Shown here: piece by piece, positions 1 to 8,300 of the stretch
How the letters are laid out: every line of letters begins with the position of its first letter
Numbering within the stretch: position 1 is the stretch's first letter
NCBI GenBank assembly: GCA_035555675.1
Contig: DATMGH010000180.1
Location: 37,091 to 101,090, forward strand
Source: Solirubrobacter sp035555675
Lineage (GTDB): Bacteria > Actinomycetota > Thermoleophilia > Solirubrobacterales > Solirubrobacteraceae
Reading direction: 5' to 3'
DNA length: 64,000 nucleotides
Program-made: the position numbers and the translations under genes
Notes under the pieces: model-generated
Database searches by the model: none
Told to the model about the DNA's origin: nothing
The model's input: only the letters and a program-made list of their open reading frames with translations

Positions 1-697
1 CGTCCTCGTAGACGATCTCGGCGTGACCGCCGTAGCGGCCGAAGTGCTCGGACGGGTGCTCCATCGTCGGCACGTCGCGGACGATCTTCACGCCCGGCGT
101 GTCCACGTCCACGATCAGCATCGAGGCGCGCTGGTGCGGGCGGGCGTCGGGGTCGGTCACCGCCATCACGATCAGGAAGTCGGCGACCGAGCCGTTGGTG
201 GAGAACCACTTGTGCCCGTTGATGACGTAGTGGTCGCCGTCCTTGACGGCTCGCGTGCGCAGCAGCGTGGGGTCTGACCCCGCGGTCTCGGGCTCGGTCA
301 TCGAGAACGCACTCTTGAGGTCGCCCGCGAGCAGCGGGTGCAGGTAGCGCTCCTTCTGGTCCGGCGTCCCGGCCAGGGCGAGGATCTCGCTGTTGCCGCT
401 GTCGGGCGCGGCGTTGCCGAACACGGCGGGCGCGAACGGCGACGTGCCGAGCAGCTCGTGCATCAGCCCGAGCTTGACCTGGCCGAAGCCCTGGCCGCCC
501 AGCTCCGGCGGTAGGTGCGCGGCCCACAGACCGCGTTCCTTCACGCGTTCCTGCAGCGGGCGGATCGCCGCCCGGAACCCCTCCTCACCGAGCTCCCCGA
601 ACACGGTCTCGATCGGCCAGATCTCGGTCTCGACGAGCTCGCGCATCCAGTCGAGCTGCCGTTGGAACTCGGGCTCGGTGGAGAAGTCCCATGCCAT
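1..697 (-). CDS. Acyl-CoA dehydrogenase (N-terminal part, runs off the left edge)
   Basis: FAD-dependent enzyme that oxidises acyl-CoA to enoyl-CoA in fatty-acid or related acyl catabolism. The gene is cut by the window edge; 232 residues from the start are visible. It reads MAWDFSTEPEFQRQL, then a helical N-terminal domain, and the family flavin/substrate-binding stretch AFSMTEPETAGSD followed by YVINGHKWFSTNG, both typical of the middle beta domain. The start is the ATG complementary to 695-697. The catalytic C-terminal helical domain lies outside the window. The next gene is divergent, only 9 bp away. Family assignment is firm; the substrate chain length cannot be told. Confidence 0.93.
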   Translation of the reverse strand, partial: MAWDFSTEPEFQRQLDWMRELVETEIWPIETVFGELGEEGFRAAIRPLQERVKERGLWAAHLPPELGGQGFGQVKLGLMHELLGTSPFAPAVFGNAAPDSGNSEILALAGTPDQKERYLHPLLAGDLKSAFSMTEPETAGSDPTLLRTRAVKDGDHYVINGHKWFSTNGSVADFLIVMAVTDPDARPHQRASMLIVDVDTPGVKIVRDVPTMEHPSEHFGRYGGHAEIVYED

Positions 698-706
698 GTC
701 CCGATC

Positions 707-1162
707 ATGGCAGGGCTCAAGCCGAGCGGCCCGCGCGCCGATGTGGATCTGGACATGTCCCGCGCCCTCTCGCTGCTCGCCGCGTTCGCCAGCCCGGTGT
801 TCATGGTGGCGGCGATCGCGGGGTGGCTGTACGAGGTGTGGCCGGCGAACCCGCTGACGTTCGGCGTCGCCGCGCTGCTGGTCGTCGGCGGCCCGGTCCT
901 CGGGCTCGTCCACGTGGCCACGGCGAAGGACCTGTGGGGACGCGAAGCCCCCGCGCCCGCCGCTCGACGCGTCGCCCCGCCCGCGCGCGTCGCCGCCCCC
1001 GCGCCGCTCCCCCTCACCGCCCGCGCCGCCGCGCCCGCCCCTCTTCCCCTCACCGCCCGCGCCGCCGCCGCGCGCCGCTTCGCCAAGTGGCGCGAATCGC
1101 CGCACCCCGCGCTCGAGCTGCGCGAGCGCGAACGCCGCGTCGCACGGCACCTCCGCGGCTGA
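707..1162 (+). CDS. Small membrane protein of unknown function
   Basis: I do not recognise a family. The predicted 151-residue protein has two hydrophobic segments near the N-terminus (roughly residues 20-40 and 45-65), consistent with a two-pass membrane protein. An Ala/Pro-rich linker follows with a near-exact internal duplication of PAPLPLTARAA. The C-terminus is charged and Arg/Glu-rich, probably cytosolic. ATG at 707 is used; ATG at 755 (MSRALSLL) is an equally good start that would remove an N-terminal hydrophilic stretch. Codon use matches its neighbours. Confidence 0.6.
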   Translation: MAGLKPSGPRADVDLDMSRALSLLAAFASPVFMVAAIAGWLYEVWPANPLTFGVAALLVVGGPVLGLVHVATAKDLWGREAPAPAARRVAPPARVAAPAPLPLTARAAAPAPLPLTARAAAARRFAKWRESPHPALELRERERRVARHLRG

Positions 1163-1183
1163 GCCTGCTTGCATCCTCGGGCG

Positions 1184-1897
1184 ATGCTCGTCGTCGCCGC
1201 CTGCGCCGGCGTCGCGGCCGGCGCTCTGCTGCAGGCCGCGACGGGATTCGGCTTCTCGCTCGTCGCCGCACCGCTGCTGTTCGCGGCGATCGGCCCCGAG
1301 CCCGCCGTCGTCGCACTGCTGCTGCTCGGCCTCGAGGTCAACGTCCTGACGCTCGCCACCGAGCACCGGCGCCCGCGCCCGCTCGTCCCCGCCACCGCGG
1401 CGATGCTCGCGTATGCCGTCCCCGGCGCGCTGCTCGGCGTCGTGATCCTGCGCTCGCTGCCGGCGGGAGCGCTGCAGGTCGCGGTGTCGCTCGGCGTCGC
1501 CGGCACGCTGGCGGCGCGGCACGTTCGCCGCGCGCACATCCCCGCGTGGGCGGCGGGGTTCGCGGCGGGCGCGCTCACCACCTCGACCTCGATCAACGGC
1601 CCGCCGATCCTCCTGCACCTGCTCGGCCGCGGCGTCCCCGCCAGCGTGGTGCGCGACACGCTGACCGCGTGCTTCATCGGGCTGACCGCGATCGGCGGCG
1701 CGGCGCTGTTCGCGACCGGCGATCCGGAGCTTCCGGACGCCAGCCTGATCGTCGCCCTGATCCCGGCGATCGCGGTCGCGCACCTCGTCGGCCGGCGCCT
1801 GTTCGGGCGCCTCTCCGCCAGCGGCGTCTACGAGCCCGTGCTGACCGGCGTGCTGATCCTGTCGGTCGCCGCCGGCCTCACCGGCGCGCTGCTGTAG
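1184..1897 (+). CDS. TauE/SafE-type sulfite/anion permease
   Basis: Predicted integral membrane transporter of the TauE/SafE (DUF81) family, whose members export or import sulfite, sulfoacetate or other small organosulfur or C2 anions. The 237-residue protein is almost wholly hydrophobic with about eight membrane segments. It carries the family N-terminal pattern (GALLQAATGFGFSLVAAPLL) and the matching second-half motif TSTSINGPPILLHLLG. Length is normal for the family. ATG at 1184 is preferred over a TTG 15 bp upstream because it begins directly before the first membrane helix. The substrate cannot be inferred from the neighbours. Confidence 0.85.
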   Translation: MLVVAACAGVAAGALLQAATGFGFSLVAAPLLFAAIGPEPAVVALLLLGLEVNVLTLATEHRRPRPLVPATAAMLAYAVPGALLGVVILRSLPAGALQVAVSLGVAGTLAARHVRRAHIPAWAAGFAAGALTTSTSINGPPILLHLLGRGVPASVVRDTLTACFIGLTAIGGAALFATGDPELPDASLIVALIPAIAVAHLVGRRLFGRLSASGVYEPVLTGVLILSVAAGLTGALL

Positions 1898-1918
1898 ACC
1901 CGTTACGCTTGCCCGCGA

Positions 1919-3355
1919 ATGGCGCAGGCTCACGGTGACCGGCTCTCGGCGGTCGACGCCTCGTTTCTCGCGCAGGAGCGGGCGAACAGCCACATGCACG
2001 TCGGTGCGGTGCTCATCTTCGAAGGCCCCGCTCCGCGCTACGAGGCCTTCCTCGACCACATCCGCTCGCGCCTGCACCTGGTGCCGCGCTACCGGCACAA
2101 GCTGGCGGTCCCGCCGCTGGAGACCGGCCGGCCGATCTGGGTCGACGACCGCAACTTCAACCTCGAGTACCACGTGCGCCACACGGCGCTGCCGCACCCG
2201 GGCTCCGAGGAGCAGCTGCGCGCGCTCGCGGCCCGGATCCACTCCCAGCGGCTGGACCGGGCCAAGCCGCTGTGGGAGACGTGGCTCGTGCAGGGGCTCG
2301 AGCGCGGCCGCTTCGCGCTGATCTCCAAGACGCACCACGCGCTCGTCGACGGGATCGCCGGTGTCGATCTGATGAGCGTGCTGTTCGACGTCTCGCCGAT
2401 CCCGCTGCCCGCCCCGCACGAGGGCGAGCCGTGGATGGCGGCGCGCGAGCCGGGCGCCCTGCAGCTCGCCGCGCGCGGCCTGCGCGGGCTCGCGCGGCTC
2501 CCGTTCGAGCTGGCCGGCGACGCGCTCGCCGCCGCGACGCATCCCGCCGAGTCGCTGGACGCGGTCAAGGACGCGCTGGAGGGCGTCGGCGAGGTCGCCT
2601 GGGCGGCGCTGAACCCGGCGCCGGAGACGCCGCTGAACGTGCCGATCGGCCCGCACCGGCGGCTGTCGTTCGTGCGCAACGACCTCAACGACTTCAAGCT
2701 CGTCAAGAACGCGCTCGGCGGAACCGTCAACGACGTCGTGCTGACCGTCGTCGCGGGCGGGCTGCGCACGTGGCTGCGGGCGCGCGGCGTGCGCACGGAA
2801 GGCCTCGAGCTGCGCGCGCTGGTGCCGGTCAGCGTGCGCTCGAAGGACGAGCGCCACCAGCTCGGCAACCGGCTGGTGGTGATGCGCGGGCCGCTGCCGG
2901 TCTACGTCGAGGATCCGATCGCGCGCCTGCGCGTCGTCCGCCAGGCGATGGACGGCCTCAAGGAGTCAAAGCAGGCGGTCGGCGCGGAGGTCATCACCGG
3001 CCTGGAGGCGCTCGCGCCGCCGACGATCCTCGCGCAGGCGTCGCGGCTGCAGTTCTCCACGCGGCTGTTCAACCTGCTCGTCACCAACGTGCCGGGCCCG
3101 CAGGTGCCGCTGTACGTGCTCGGGCGCGAGCTGGAGGACCTCTTCCCCGTCGCGTTCCTGCCGGAGAACCAGGCGCTCGCGGTCGCGATCATGTCCTACA
3201 ACGGCAGGATGGACTTCGGCCTGCTCGGCGACTACGACGCGGTGCCGGACATCGAAGCGCTGGCCGCCGCGCTCAAGGACGCGCTAGAGGAACTGGTCGT
3301 CGCCGCCGCTCCTCGCAAGAAGCGGCGGCCACGGGCGCCCGCAGCGACGCGCTAG
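1919..3355 (+). CDS. Wax ester synthase / diacylglycerol acyltransferase (WS/DGAT)
   Basis: Bifunctional O-acyltransferase that moves an acyl group from acyl-CoA to a long-chain alcohol or diacylglycerol, making wax esters or storage triacylglycerol at the membrane. The 478-residue protein has the catalytic motif HHALVDG at about residues 138-144, the N-terminal SAVDASFL start typical of the family, and the C-terminal NVPGPQVPLY motif. Length fits actinobacterial WS/DGATs. ATG start at 1919. The basic C-terminal tail (KKRRPRA) may bind membranes. Its 3' end overlaps the convergent SufT-like gene by 4 bp. Confidence 0.93.
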   Translation: MAQAHGDRLSAVDASFLAQERANSHMHVGAVLIFEGPAPRYEAFLDHIRSRLHLVPRYRHKLAVPPLETGRPIWVDDRNFNLEYHVRHTALPHPGSEEQLRALAARIHSQRLDRAKPLWETWLVQGLERGRFALISKTHHALVDGIAGVDLMSVLFDVSPIPLPAPHEGEPWMAAREPGALQLAARGLRGLARLPFELAGDALAAATHPAESLDAVKDALEGVGEVAWAALNPAPETPLNVPIGPHRRLSFVRNDLNDFKLVKNALGGTVNDVVLTVVAGGLRTWLRARGVRTEGLELRALVPVSVRSKDERHQLGNRLVVMRGPLPVYVEDPIARLRVVRQAMDGLKESKQAVGAEVITGLEALAPPTILAQASRLQFSTRLFNLLVTNVPGPQVPLYVLGRELEDLFPVAFLPENQALAVAIMSYNGRMDFGLLGDYDAVPDIEALAAALKDALEELVVAAAPRKKRRPRAPAATR

Positions 3356-3648
3356 TACCCGAGGGCGAACTTCGCGTCCTCGGACATCTTCTCCGGCGTC
3401 CACGGGGGCGTGAACACCATGTTCGGGATCACTTCTTGCACTCCGGGCAGCTCGCCGATGAACTCCTGCATCTGCTCGGACACCTGCGGGCCGATCGGGC
3501 ACGCCGGCGTGGTGAGGGTGAACGTCACGGACACGGTCCCGCCGTCGATCTCGACGCCGTAGACGAGGCCGAGCTCCACGAAATCGAGGCCCAGCTCCGG
3601 ATCGATGACGTTGGAGAGCGCCTCGAGGACGTCGTCTTGGTCGATCAT
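3352..3648 (-). CDS. MIP18/DUF59 family iron-sulfur assembly protein (SufT/PaaD-like)
   Basis: Small 98-residue protein of the MIP18 (DUF59) family, which helps assemble or transfer Fe-S clusters. The sequence shows the usual start with VIDPELGLDFVELGLVYG and the conserved cysteine in LTTPACPIG, followed by a PPWTPEKMSEDA-type C-terminus seen in stand-alone members. It is not inside a suf operon here; it sits alone, divergent from a STAS-domain gene, with a 20-bp palindrome in the shared upstream region. ATG is complementary to 3646-3648. Role as an Fe-S carrier is from family knowledge. Confidence 0.88.
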   Translation of the reverse strand: MIDQDDVLEALSNVIDPELGLDFVELGLVYGVEIDGGTVSVTFTLTTPACPIGPQVSEQMQEFIGELPGVQEVIPNMVFTPPWTPEKMSEDAKFALGY

Positions 3649-3686
3649 CGTGCAAGGGAGTGTAGGGACGTCAGCGGTTGTGACAC

Positions 3687-4040
3687 TTGAACGAACCGCG
3701 CGGTTCGTTGTACCGTCCGCAGATCGTCAGTTTCGATGCACAGCTCGCGATCCTCCGGATCGAGGGGGATGAGGACCGCTCCACGAGCGGTCGCCGGCGG
3801 CGTCCGTTCTCCGCCGCGTTGAACGCCACGCGCGACGTCATCGTCGATCTCTCCGAGCTGACGTTCGCGGATTCCTCGCTGATGATCGACCTCGCGTGCC
3901 TCGCGCAGCGGCTGCGGGCGCGCGGCGTGACGCTGTGGCTCGCGCATCCGCAGCCGAACATCCGCACGCTGATCGAGACCGTCGGCCTGCACCGGCTGCC
4001 GGCCGTGCGGATCGACGTCGCAAAGCCCGCCTTCACGTAG
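3687..4040 (+). CDS. STAS-domain protein (anti-sigma factor antagonist-like)
   Basis: A 117-residue protein with a STAS fold as in SpoIIAA/RsbV. The core is DVIVDLSELTFADSSLMIDL, where DSS contains the position that kinases phosphorylate in classical antagonists, followed by LACLAQRLRARGVTLWL. It would bind an anti-sigma factor or act in a related switch. There is no ATG before the fold; the TTG at 3687 and the TTG at 3708 are the only plausible starts. Both lie at the edges of a perfect 20-bp palindrome (3690-3709), so the true start decides whether that site is an operator upstream of or within the gene. Confidence 0.72.
   Translation: MNEPRGSLYRPQIVSFDAQLAILRIEGDEDRSTSGRRRRPFSAALNATRDVIVDLSELTFADSSLMIDLACLAQRLRARGVTLWLAHPQPNIRTLIETVGLHRLPAVRIDVAKPAFT
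3690..3709. promoter_or_regulatory. Perfect 20-bp palindrome, probable operator
   Basis: AACGAACCGCGCGGTTCGTT is its own reverse complement over all 20 bases. It lies between the divergent SufT-like gene (start 3648) and the STAS gene (start 3687 or 3708). A uninterrupted palindrome of this size suggests a dimeric repressor site, for example of a TetR-type protein. No such regulator gene is adjacent, so the binder is unknown. Confidence 0.55.
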
Positions 4041-4062
4041 CCGTCATAAGGTTCGGCGGGTC

Positions 4063-4530
4063 ATGCCGCTGCTGCTGCTTCTCCTGTTCGTCGTGCTGCC
4101 GATCGCGGAGCTGGCCCTCCTGATCCTGGTCGGCCAGTGGATCGGCGTGTGGTGGACGATCGCGCTGCTGCTGGCGGGCGTGGTGCTCGGCTCGCTGCTG
4201 CTGCGGTCCGAGGGCCGGAGCGCGTGGCAGCGGTTCAACCGCGCGATCGCGGAGGGGCGCGTGCCGCGCCGCGAGGTGATCGACGGGGTGCTCGTGATCT
4301 TCGGCGGCGGGCTGCTGATCGTCCCCGGCTTCATCACGGACGCGATCGGCCTGCTGTTCCTGTTCCCGCCGACGCGCGTGCTCGCGCGCGGGCTGCTGGT
4401 GCGTCGCGGCGCACTGCGGATGATGAGCGCGATGCCGGGCGGTGCGGCGTCGAACGGGAACGGGCAGTACGCGGACGTCGAGAGCACGGCCGTGGACGTC
4501 GACCCCGACCGGCTGGACCCGCCGCGGTGA
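4063..4530 (+). CDS. fxsA: FxsA family membrane protein
   Basis: A 155-residue membrane protein of the FxsA family; in E. coli FxsA relieves F-plasmid exclusion of phage T7, and its function elsewhere is unclear. The protein has the family pattern: two N-terminal helices (LLLLLLFVVLPIAELALLI), a conserved RSEGRSAWQRFNRAIAEGR loop, then a third hydrophobic segment (GGGLLIVPGFITDAIGLLFL) ending in PPTR. The C-terminal 40 residues are polar. ATG start at 4063. Its last bases overlap the GTG of the next gene. Confidence 0.88.
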   Translation: MPLLLLLLFVVLPIAELALLILVGQWIGVWWTIALLLAGVVLGSLLLRSEGRSAWQRFNRAIAEGRVPRREVIDGVLVIFGGGLLIVPGFITDAIGLLFLFPPTRVLARGLLVRRGALRMMSAMPGGAASNGNGQYADVESTAVDVDPDRLDPPR

Positions 4531-5360
4531 GCGCCGCTGCCATGGAGGCCGCGCGCCCGCTGCGCAAAGCGGGTGACACGGACGCGGTCACGTTCTCGTG
4601 GGCGGACCGCGAGGCGGAGCGCTACGGGCTCGTGCGCGTGGCGACGGGCGCGGGCGCGTCCGGCGAGGTGTCGGCGAGCGGGTTGGCGATCGCGTTCGAG
4701 GGGCGGGAGCCGATCGGGGCGGTGGCGGAGTCCGGCGCGGTCTCGGTGAGCACCGCGGTCGACGTGCCCTTGGAGCGCTGGACGGTGAGTGGGACGGGCG
4801 AGCTCTCGTTCTCGCTGACGTTCGAGGCGCTGACGCCGCCGGCCGAGTACGGCGGGCGGAGCGCGTACGTGAAGGCGGGCGGGCTGTCCGGCTACGAGCA
4901 GATCTGCCGCGTCGCGGGCTCGGTGGCCGGGGGACGCGTGCGCGGGCTCGGGCAGCGCGGGCACGCGTGGGGGAACCCGGACTGGGACAGGATCGCGCTG
5001 ACGCGGACGGTCGGGGCGTGGTTCGAGGACGGCGGCGCGCTGGTCTCGACCGTGCGCGGCGTGAAGGCCTCGTCGCACGCGGACGAGGCCGTCTGGGCGG
5101 CGGTGCTGGACGGGTCGGTCGCGCGCAGCGTGTCGGAGGCGCGGCTGTCGACGACCGCCGACGCGTCGGGGCGCCAGATCCGCTCCGGGCTCGAGCTGTG
5201 GGTGAGCGACGATGACGACTATCCGGAGCGCGGGATCGGCTCGGTCGTCGCGGGCTCGACGCTCGAGCTGGGGGCGCTGCGGCTCGACGTCGCGTTCTTC
5301 GACTGGCACGTCGAAGGGCGGCCGGGGGTCGGGCGCTACGACGTCATCCGGCGCGCATGA
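4527..5360 (+). CDS. Hypothetical protein with CrtC/AttH lipocalin-like fold signature
   Basis: A 277-residue protein with no catalytic family I can name with certainty. The central block contains GYEQICRVAG followed by LGQRGHAWGNPDWDRI, a W-G signature shared with lipocalin-like proteins related to hydroxyneurosporene synthase (CrtC/AttH); similar actinobacterial proteins carry DUF7064/DUF7065-type labels. The many alternating hydrophobic strands fit a beta-barrel. GTG at 4527 overlaps the fxsA stop (GTGA), and its stop overlaps the next start, so the three genes 4063-5983 look like one operon. ATG at 4542 is an alternative start. Function unknown. Confidence 0.8.
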   Translation: MSAAAMEAARPLRKAGDTDAVTFSWADREAERYGLVRVATGAGASGEVSASGLAIAFEGREPIGAVAESGAVSVSTAVDVPLERWTVSGTGELSFSLTFEALTPPAEYGGRSAYVKAGGLSGYEQICRVAGSVAGGRVRGLGQRGHAWGNPDWDRIALTRTVGAWFEDGGALVSTVRGVKASSHADEAVWAAVLDGSVARSVSEARLSTTADASGRQIRSGLELWVSDDDDYPERGIGSVVAGSTLELGALRLDVAFFDWHVEGRPGVGRYDVIRRA

Positions 5361-5983
5361 TCCGGGCCGTGGTGAGCGACTTCGGCGGGGTCGTGACGCT
5401 GCCGCTGAGCGCGGCGTTCGCCCAGGCGCACGCGGAGATCGGGGTGCCCTTGGAGGCGCTGGGGCAGGCGATGGGGCTCGCCGCCTCGCGGGCGGAAGAG
5501 CCGCCGCTCTGGACGCTCGAGCGTGGGCAGCTCAGCGAGGCCGACTTCATCGCGGGGCTCGAGGACGCGCTCGGCTCGGTGCTGGGGCGGCCGGTGAGCC
5601 TGGACGGGTACGGGGAGCGGCTGATGGGGTCGCTGGAGCCGAACGAGCCGCTGCTGGCGCACTACCGCGCGCTGCGGGAGCGCGGGGTCCGGCTGGCGAT
5701 CCTGACCAACAACGTGCGCGAGTGGCACGACGTGTGGCGGACGCGGCTGCGGGTGGACGAGCTCTTCGAGCTGGTCGTGGACTCGGCGTTCGAGGGGACG
5801 CGCAAGCCGGAGCCGGAGATCTACGCGCTGACGCTCGCGCGGCTCGGGCTGCCGGCGGTGGAGTGCGCGTTCGTGGACGACGTCGAGGTCAACGTGGTCG
5901 CGGCGCGGGACGCGGGCATGCACGCGATCCACTTCCGTTCGACGGAGCAGGCGATCGCGGAGCTGGACGCGCTGTTCGCCTGA
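5357..5983 (+). CDS. HAD superfamily hydrolase
   Basis: A 208-residue haloacid dehalogenase-type phosphatase or hydrolase. Motif I is VVSDFGGVVT with the nucleophile Asp at residue 8; the usual second Asp of DxD is Gly, as in the many DFGGV subfamily members. Motif II is LAILTNN, the Lys of motif III is in TRKPEPEIY, and motif IV is CAFVDDVEVNVVAA. The helical cap between motifs I and II is of the C1 type. ATG at 5357 overlaps the upstream stop by ATGA. Substrate unknown. Confidence 0.88.
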   Translation: MIRAVVSDFGGVVTLPLSAAFAQAHAEIGVPLEALGQAMGLAASRAEEPPLWTLERGQLSEADFIAGLEDALGSVLGRPVSLDGYGERLMGSLEPNEPLLAHYRALRERGVRLAILTNNVREWHDVWRTRLRVDELFELVVDSAFEGTRKPEPEIYALTLARLGLPAVECAFVDDVEVNVVAARDAGMHAIHFRSTEQAIAELDALFA

Positions 5984-6036
5984 GCCGCCCCGCCGGCGTT
6001 CACCTCCCGGGCGGCGCCGCCTCCCCGCCCCCGCGC

Positions 6037-6184
6037 GCCGCGCCCACGTCACCGCTTCGCGCCCTCTCGCGCGCCCGGCCCTCGTTCACCGCGCCGCGCT
6101 TTGCGCCCTCTCACGCGCCGCGCCCCGCTTCGGGCCCTCTCGCACGCCGCGCCCACGTCACCGCTTCGCGCCCTCTCGCGCGCC
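6037..6184 (+). repeat. Imperfect tandem repeat of about 36 bp
   Basis: The gap between two convergent genes holds about four degenerate copies of a unit with the core ACGTCACCGCTTCGCGCCCT. The first (6037-6075) and last (6146-6184) copies are identical over 39 bp; the two in the middle are diverged. No reading frame is conserved through it, so I treat it as non-coding. Confidence 0.75.
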
Positions 6185-6191
6185 GCGCGGA

Positions 6192-6647
6192 TCAGTTCTC
6201 GCTGCCGAGGCGGTCCCAGACGTAGAGCTCGAGGCACTCGGCCAGGAGCTCGGTCGCGCGCTCCTGGGAGAGCCAGGGCAGCACGCTCTCCAGCGCCTGC
6301 TCCTCGGCCACGCCCGCGTTGAACGCGTCCTCGCCGCGCAGGCCGGCGGCGATCTTGAGTGCCTCGCGGCGGTTGTCCCCCAGCGATTTGAACGCGCCGA
6401 CCAGAAAGTCCTTGTTCGCGAGCGGCGTGCCGACCTCCATCGACGCGTGCCACGCGGCGAGCATCGACAGGTCGTGCTCGTCGAGGTCGGCGACGGCCTT
6501 GGCGTAATGCGACGCGAGCTCGGACTCGGGGATCTCGTCCACCCAGGCCCGCACGAGCTCACCGAGCAGCTGCCGGCGGGCCTCGCGGCCGACCGACTCC
6601 GCGATCACACGGATGGCGTCCTGCGGGTCAATGAAGCACAGTGGCAT
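6192..6647 (-). CDS. Hypothetical all-helical protein
   Basis: A 151-residue protein starting MPLCFIDPQDAIRVIAES. It looks all-helical, is acidic, has no signal peptide or membrane segment, and shows no metal-binding or catalytic motif I recognise. ATG is complementary to 6645-6647; a GTG 12 bp further out is a possible start. It is divergent from the gene at 6693 with 45 bp between the starts, so both may share a control region. Codon use is like neighbouring genes, which supports it as real although function is unknown. Confidence 0.7.
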   Translation of the reverse strand: MPLCFIDPQDAIRVIAESVGREARRQLLGELVRAWVDEIPESELASHYAKAVADLDEHDLSMLAAWHASMEVGTPLANKDFLVGAFKSLGDNRREALKIAAGLRGEDAFNAGVAEEQALESVLPWLSQERATELLAECLELYVWDRLGSEN

Positions 6648-6692
6648 GGCATCGCGCACGGTACGGGGTGGGTCGGACGGCACAATTGGCGC

Positions 6693-7745
6693 GTGGGCGG
6701 TCGCTACGACTCGTGGTTCCTGAGCGCGCGCGACGCCGAGCCCGGGCGGCCGCCTCGAGCGCTCTGGATCCGGCATACCAGCGGGGTCTCGCCGGTGACT
6801 GACGCGCTCTGCTGCACGGTCTTCGATCCGGACGCAGGTGCGCCGGCGGTGGTGTGGCAGGAGATGCCGCGCGAGATGGGCGTTCGTCGCGGCGGGCCGC
6901 GCGACGTCGGCGAGCCCGGCGGGCCACGCGTCTTCGCCGATCCGGGCGGGCCGCGCGACGTCGCCGACGGGCCGCGCGACGTCGCCAGGCCGGGCGGCCC
7001 CCGCGATTTCGCCGACGGGCCGGGCGGGCCGCGCGTCTTCGCGGGCCCTCACGGATTTCGCGGCGAGGTGCGGGCTCGGGGGCGGATGGCGGGGTGGGAT
7101 CTGACCGTGACCGGCGCGCCTCCCTTGCGGCACCTGCGCCCGGCGGCGCTGTACCGGCTGCCGCTGCCGCGCACGAAACTCGAGGCGCCCGTGCCGGACG
7201 GGACCGCGCGCGGGCACGTGGTGGTCGACGGCGCGGTGCTGGACGTCGTCGGCTGGCGCGCGACCGTCGGGCACAACTGGGGCGCCGAGCACGCCGAGCG
7301 CTGGGTTTGGCTGCACGCCGCCGGGTTCGAGGACGAGCCGGACGCGTGGCTCGAGCTCGCGATCGCACGCGTGCGCGTCGGCGGCGCGCTCAGCCCGTGG
7401 ATCGCGAGCGGCGCGGTCGCGTTCGCCGGGCAGCGGTTCCGACTCGGCGGCCTCGGCCACGTCGCGGGCGTGCGCGTGATCGCCAGACCCGGCCGGCTCG
7501 AAGCGATCGTGCCCGGGAAGCGCGTGACCGTGCGCGTCGCCGCGCACGCCGATCTCAACCAGACCGCCGAGCTCCGCTACGCGGGCGTCGGCGCGGACCC
7601 GGCGCGCGGCGAGCGCGACGTGCTGCACGCCGGGATCGCCGACGTGCGGCTCGGCATCCGCCGCCCCGGCCGCAGCTCGGCCGAGCTGGCCGCCCCCGCA
7701 GGTGGGGCCTACGAGTTCGGAACCCACCCCGCACCGCGGCGCTGA
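6693..7745 (+). CDS. Hypothetical lipocalin-like protein with a repeat insertion
   Basis: A 350-residue protein starting GRYDSWFLSARDAEPGRPP. The middle holds GHNWGAEHAERWVWLHAAGF, similar to the W-G block of CrtC/tocopherol-cyclase-type lipocalin-like proteins, and an N-terminal strand RALWIRHT. Between about residues 65 and 120 is a low-complexity insertion built from GGPRDV, GGPRVFAD and close variants. This looks like an expanded repeat within a loop, since sequence on both sides continues in frame. GTG at 6693 is chosen because it begins at the conserved part. No enzymatic role can be assigned. Confidence 0.72.
   Translation: MGGRYDSWFLSARDAEPGRPPRALWIRHTSGVSPVTDALCCTVFDPDAGAPAVVWQEMPREMGVRRGGPRDVGEPGGPRVFADPGGPRDVADGPRDVARPGGPRDFADGPGGPRVFAGPHGFRGEVRARGRMAGWDLTVTGAPPLRHLRPAALYRLPLPRTKLEAPVPDGTARGHVVVDGAVLDVVGWRATVGHNWGAEHAERWVWLHAAGFEDEPDAWLELAIARVRVGGALSPWIASGAVAFAGQRFRLGGLGHVAGVRVIARPGRLEAIVPGKRVTVRVAAHADLNQTAELRYAGVGADPARGERDVLHAGIADVRLGIRRPGRSSAELAAPAGGAYEFGTHPAPRR
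6891..7047 (+). repeat. In-frame repeat coding for GGPRD/VFAD units
   Basis: Seven or so degenerate copies of a GGCGGGCCGCGCGACGTC-type unit, kept in frame inside the gene at 6693-7745. They encode alternating GGPRD(V/F) and (V/F)AD(P/G) peptides. Expansion by slippage is likely. Confidence 0.7.
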
Positions 7746-7753
7746 AAGGCCGA

Positions 7754-7798
7754 CGAGCGGTCACGCACCGTCCGCTGGCGCCAGAAATCGACCACTCG
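7754..7798 (+). repeat. 45-bp imperfect palindromic element, copy A
   Basis: Starts CGAGCGGTCAC and ends TCGACCACTCG, so the ends can pair into a stem. The right half carries GGCGCCAGAAA. It is 38/45 identical to copy B at 8002 and the same length as copy C at 63391. Confidence 0.7.
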
Positions 7799-8001
7799 CA
7801 GCGTCAGCGGCCACCGCGTCGCGGCCGAGCGGCGGGGAGCCACGGCGAGCGAACGCGGCATCGGTGAGCCGCGGGGCGCCAGCAGGCGGCGGGATTCGGG
7901 GCGGCGACGACGATGGCGCGCGGCGGCGACGAGACGGTGAGCGGCAACGACGGCCGGCCGGTGAGCGGGGGATGACGACCGGGCGGCGAGTGACGGTGCG
8001 G

Positions 8002-8046
8002 CGAATGGTCGCGGAACGTCCGCCGGCGCCAGAAAGCGACCACTCG
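8002..8046 (+). repeat. 45-bp imperfect palindromic element, copy B
   Basis: Starts CGAATGGTCGC and ends GCGACCACTCG; the 11-base arms pair with one mismatch. The interior CGTCCGCCGGCGCCAGAAA is nearly the same as copy A. Confidence 0.7.
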
Positions 8047-8300
8047 ATGCGCAACGACGGTTGCCGGAGCGGGGAGAGGCGATGCGCCGCCGCGACGCGG
8101 GCGGGCGGCGACGACGCGGGCGGCAGGCCGGCGACGCCTGAGCGCGGGCGGACGACGCAGGGGCAGGCGGACGGCGCGACACGCGCGGCTGGAGCGGGCG
8201 GCGACGACACGCGGGCGAGCAGGGCGACGCAGGCGAGCGTGGGCGGGCGAGCGGCGGCGTGCCGGCTCGTGGGCGGTGGCGGCGAGCCGCGTCGAGCCGG

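Noticed and set aside
5357..5983. HAD hydrolase regarded as inactive because DxD is DFG
   Set aside because: The DFGGV form is common in a whole subfamily with the nucleophile and other motifs intact, so it is not evidence of decay.
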